64,000 bases of DNA from an uncultured Sulfurovum sp. (GTDB taxonomy: Bacteria; Campylobacterota; Campylobacteria; Campylobacterales; Sulfurovaceae): NCBI GenBank assembly GCA_902727855.1, contig CACVAS010000058.1, forward strand, positions 284,567-348,566, in the 5' to 3' direction. This document shows positions 61,401 to 64,000 of the stretch, piece after piece. The notes under the pieces are model-generated. The model did no database searches. It was not told the DNA's origin and saw only the letters and a list, made by a program, of their open reading frames with translations. Made by a program: the position numbers and the translations under genes. Every line of letters starts with the position of its first letter. Position 1 is the first letter of the stretch.

Positions 61401-64000
61401 AATACCATCACCATCTGTATCTACTTCAGTTGTGCTTTTAGCAGGTACTATCACTGTAAATGCTCTAGTGTCAACAGCATCACCTTTTCTTAGGGTAGCA
61501 GTGAGAATTACTGTTCTTTCCGTACTCTGTTGTGTTACTTTACCTGTAGTGCTTATAGTGGAACTATCACTACTACTCCATGTGATGTCTACCTCGAATA
61601 AACTTTGTACAAGGTAAATATCTTCGCTAGTATAGTTTGGAAAATTCAATGCATTTTTCGCACTCTCTATAGGGTCTGTATCATTCAGGTTTCTATCAAC
61701 TACTATAGTACTACTTGTTACCCCTGCGTAGATATTGTCTGATTCTACACTCATGTAACTATGTACTATAGTATCTGTATTGACTGTGGTACAAGTAATA
61801 CTTACCTCCTTCGTCCCCAATCCACTTGGAGTATTACAAGCACTTCCTTCCAACGCTATCGTTGTATCTGATGGTATATCTATACTTGAGGTTAATGTAA
61901 ATGATACAGACTCATTACTAGGTACATGTATAGGTAAAACTTGAAGATTGAGAGATGGTCGTGCATCTTCACCTAAAAGCACCACGTATTTACTTGGTGA
62001 CTGATAGGTTAATTCTACATCTACAGGCTCAAAACTATTTTTGACACTATTTTGGCTGGTTCGCACAGTTATAGTGTTGGTTGCTCCCGTGCTCTCCAAC
62101 ACATAAAAGAACTCTCCTTCATCATTGAGGTTTACTGTCTCCGAACCTATGACTATAGAAGTGACCTGAGTACCCTCTTCTTCATTATAGACTTTTCCTC
62201 TAAGCGTAAATTGCGGTACGTACCTAACATTAAATATCTTTGGACTACCTAGTTTCACTTTGTGACTATAGAGTTCCACTTCTATATCGACATACTCAGC
62301 ATAGAGCTCAGGGTAGTCTCCCATTACAAATCTTGCTTGTTTATCGAATACTGAATTATTAAAGAGTTGGTGCCTTTTACCACTGTTATCTACCATCGTG
62401 ATAGTAACATGGTCTACACCAAGTTCTATATTTGACTTTTTAACACTTACATCACTTAAGTCTAGGGTAATCAGCTTACCACTTACTATGGCATTTCCTG
62501 CCAATGAACCACTAGTGAAATCTACTCCTACTATGTCAGCATCGATGCTATCTACATTATCATCTATCTCATCATAATCAAAACTTGATGCGTCTAACGT
62601 AAGAGTATAGCTATCTACATGCCCTAAGTTATCTCCCCCAAATACTGTGATAGTATAATCACTGTCTGGCTCTACACTCATAGGGTAAAAGTGTACTGTT
62701 TTATAATCACTACTACTGCTTACTTCTTTAAAGTAACCTTTATCTGTACTCCACCAGTAGTATGCTACAGCCCCATTGGCTGTGTCAAGTGTACTTGTAT
62801 TGACTGTAAGATCTACATACTTTCGACCAATATAATCTGTCGATACACTACCTATCTCTATAGGGTCAGCATTAGGATTATATGTTGCTGGTGTGAGTTC
62901 AAAACCAATAGTTTTAGAGAAAAGGGCATCTAAATCTAAACTCTCAGGTGTTTCATAGCGGCTAGTAGTACATGGATAATTTGGTGCAAATTTATCTTTG
63001 ATTCTTCTTAGAATTTTCAGTGCATCTTTGACAAGAAGGTACTCTTTTGGCTTAAGTTCATTATTCTCATTCCCAAAAAGTAATTCGTTGGCTACTGCTG
63101 TCTCTAAATATTTTTTTGCCCAATCTGACATATTTGTCTTGCCATCTATATAGTCATCAAATACAGAAAGGTCGTAAGATTGTATTGGTATATCAAAAGC
63201 ATTCATAGTGATCTTTATAAACTCTTCACGACTTACTTTTCGCATAGGTTTAAACAGTGTGTCCTTTTCGATGACAGTTTGTCCAAAATTACTTTTATAA
63301 TACGACAGTCTCATCAACGATGGCAAATACTCAGCATCATCTGCTACATCTACAAAAGGATTATAGTATTCATCTAAATCTAGGCTTTTCATGCTGCTAT
63401 TGCCCAAATTACGCATAGTATCTGATAAAATAATGGCATCTGAACGGGACAACTCTTCTTCTAGGTTGTTTGATAGTTGCATTTTTTGTATGAGAGAATC
63501 AACTTTTAAATAGTTTATGATGGCACTAAAATCTTCGTTTAAAGTGACTTTAGTAAATTCATATCTTATTTCTGCTGCCTTTCCATTACTTAAGTCTCCA
63601 TCTGTTGCAAAAAAGATTACTTCATACTTACCATCATTGAAACTAGAAACATCTAACGTAAATGTATGCGTTTCAGTAGGATCTTCACTCTCGTTATTGT
63701 ATGCATAGAGTAATTGTGTCCCACCAGTATCACCATCATTATATACCTTTACAGAAAATTTACTAATTCCTAATTGGCTATACCCGCTTAAAGAAACATC
63801 AAAACTATCTGTGCTTATCTGGTTTGAAGAGGGTTGGTTTGTGATTCTTATCGTCTCTTGTGGGACTTGTGGTGTGACTTTAGTAAATTCATATCTTATT
63901 TCTGCTGCCTTTCCATTACTTAAGTCTCCATCTGTTGCAAAAAAGATTACTTCATACTTACCATCATTGAAACTAGAAACATCTAACGTAAATGTATGCG
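58449..64000 (-). CDS. Very large multidomain surface protein (110-aa repeats, SLH-like, Ig-like, FN3, three TSP3 blocks), partial at right edge
   Basis: ORF track starts at internal Met 63482, but the same frame is open to base 64000 (...HTFTLDVSSFNDGKYEVIFFATDGDLSNGKAAEIRYEFTKVTLNEDFSAIINYLKVDSLIQKMQLSNNLEEELS...). Confidence 0.87.
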   Translation of the reverse strand, partial: HTFTLDVSSFNDGKYEVIFFATDGDLSNGKAAEIRYEFTKVTPQVPQETIRITNQPSSNQISTDSFDVSLSGYSQLGISKFSVKVYNDGDTGGTQLLYAYNNESEDPTETHTFTLDVSSFNDGKYEVIFFATDGDLSNGKAAEIRYEFTKVTLNEDFSAIINYLKVDSLIQKMQLSNNLEEELSRSDAIILSDTMRNLGNSSMKSLDLDEYYNPFVDVADDAEYLPSLMRLSYYKSNFGQTVIEKDTLFKPMRKVSREEFIKITMNAFDIPIQSYDLSVFDDYIDGKTNMSDWAKKYLETAVANELLFGNENNELKPKEYLLVKDALKILRRIKDKFAPNYPCTTSRYETPESLDLDALFSKTIGFELTPATYNPNADPIEIGSVSTDYIGRKYVDLTVNTSTLDTANGAVAYYWWSTDKGYFKEVSSSSDYKTVHFYPMSVEPDSDYTITVFGGDNLGHVDSYTLTLDASSFDYDEIDDNVDSIDADIVGVDFTSGSLAGNAIVSGKLITLDLSDVSVKKSNIELGVDHVTITMVDNSGKRHQLFNNSVFDKQARFVMGDYPELYAEYVDIEVELYSHKVKLGSPKIFNVRYVPQFTLRGKVYNEEEGTQVTSIVIGSETVNLNDEGEFFYVLESTGATNTITVRTSQNSVKNSFEPVDVELTYQSPSKYVVLLGEDARPSLNLQVLPIHVPSNESVSFTLTSSIDIPSDTTIALEGSACNTPSGLGTKEVSITCTTVNTDTIVHSYMSVESDNIYAGVTSSTIVVDRNLNDTDPIESAKNALNFPNYTSEDIYLVQSLFEVDITWSSSDSSTISTTGKVTQQSTERTVILTATLRKGDAVDTRAFTVIVPAKSTTEVDTDGDGIPDSRDPDDDNDGISDIDEIKYKLDPLNPNDAAYDSDGDGVSNIDEINGGTNPNLDETASLDAPVNFKVYTNSITQNGVVLTWDDSNNEDSYELTQIGYTSDNYEMFKNSTSKTIVGLEAGETYSFELCAVKGISKECATNVVSVTTKVEDTGNGEILTLGNEEDIFTQQYNNFPSGSTNQKTENYIKKIKVDTNGISHIIVEQIAWWKKDSKASTQQSRAFNYYYLTYNPKTKQKSTPILMFENQSLDTGNLPDEQYRDFIMNGNIAMVLTRNSETNKAKLYTLKSNSLQTSSPFITDIYGYGDLINYKSKTYIAYKTRDAVQENRRFKRKEVYPTFSGSDENILEEYLGNYHRIHDDNIYFYQEGVFYTLSDDMKVIPSSKEEIEVQNYVSGDVNIYDHNVKEILLDASKKLILLKQDGTKENLFDVLDASNNDYKFTISIYGGKVITIYIDDTNKFKTVVYNRITNEIESIIIGNKAGSTEDIYEIADISQNGDLILGNPNGRYDYAAQLVVGKADVTVNDVDTDKDGTPDSTDTDDDNDGISDIDEIRYGLNPLDSSDALKDADNDGISNIDEIKAGTDPRGEEQNTEVTITRVTPLTAIQGEYKNYTIVGTNLPRTIVGNIEGSIGHCQYISGGGSSVTINCRADVVGDTQRFYLKEIAGGVAITGSESITMSVTKPEIGVVNSFVSSPSVPRKLQAITLRATTSIARNSVTFRFGSGSWHKATASNGGKTWTYTRSVGIKGNTTCYVDIDNDGISDKTLALKVTNPKFHINISSRFMTVGENVQFAVETDLLDNSYRVQIKLENNWFDMLSSNQISWIYNGRFDIAGYKTVEFRILDDYGISYVGMMTIAINSDMDIDNDGIPDSEDDDNDNDGVVDSLDDFPLNPNESVDTDGDGTGNNADRDDDNDGISDVDENRWGLDPLDASDGGDDDADGDGVSNADEIEAGSDPLDPDDTKKPKRFVPIMMNDMVIMVPLRD
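63544..63670. repeat. Direct repeat copy A (127 bp)
   Basis: Identical to 63874-64000 over the visible length; 330-bp offset. Confidence 0.95.
63874..64000. repeat. Direct repeat copy B (127 bp visible, runs off window)
   Basis: Identical to 63544-63670. Confidence 0.95.

Noticed and set aside
61273-61617. 114-aa plus-strand Ser-rich ORF
   Set aside because: Antisense to the TSP3 repeats of the giant minus-strand protein.

Overview
The window looks chromosomal and comes from a Campylobacterota-type bacterium, probably Sulfurovum/Sulfurimonas-like. This is inferred from low GC and the mqnD, recA/eno, SurA-dcd, topA-bioB and LDT genes. About 1-29050 is a large surface-polysaccharide locus. 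It holds GT2/GT4 transferases, Wzz, a wbpV/wbpL/wbpM-like trio, Stealth and CDP-glycerol-transferase-like genes, a tightly overlapping HAD/cyclase/epimerase/dehydrogenase/HpaI-aldolase/CMP-transferase cassette, an MBOAT/SGNH pair, and Wzm plus a Wzt-FkbM fusion with an adjacent methyltransferase. From 29200 to 58400 it is mostly housekeeping genes with small accessory islands: a RelB/PemK TA module, a KAP-NTPase/Abi insert between mqnD and murB, and an Aas/GNAT/aminotransferase insert between recA and eno. The right end is a very large TSP3-repeat surface protein that runs off the window. Main observations: (1) a perfect 4x42-bp repeat extends a coiled coil in the methyltransferase next to wzt (possible WbdD-like chain-length ruler); (2) an unannotated 34-codon ORF lies between the KAP NTPase and the Abi/HEPN-like gene with TAATG overlaps at both ends, inside a gapless mqnD-to-murB operon; (3) an L,D-transpeptidase is split exactly at an A7 tract; (4) a putative non-NeuB/KdsA route to a CMP-activated keto-acid sugar. 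Product names are family-level judgements from reading the protein sequences; no searches were run.
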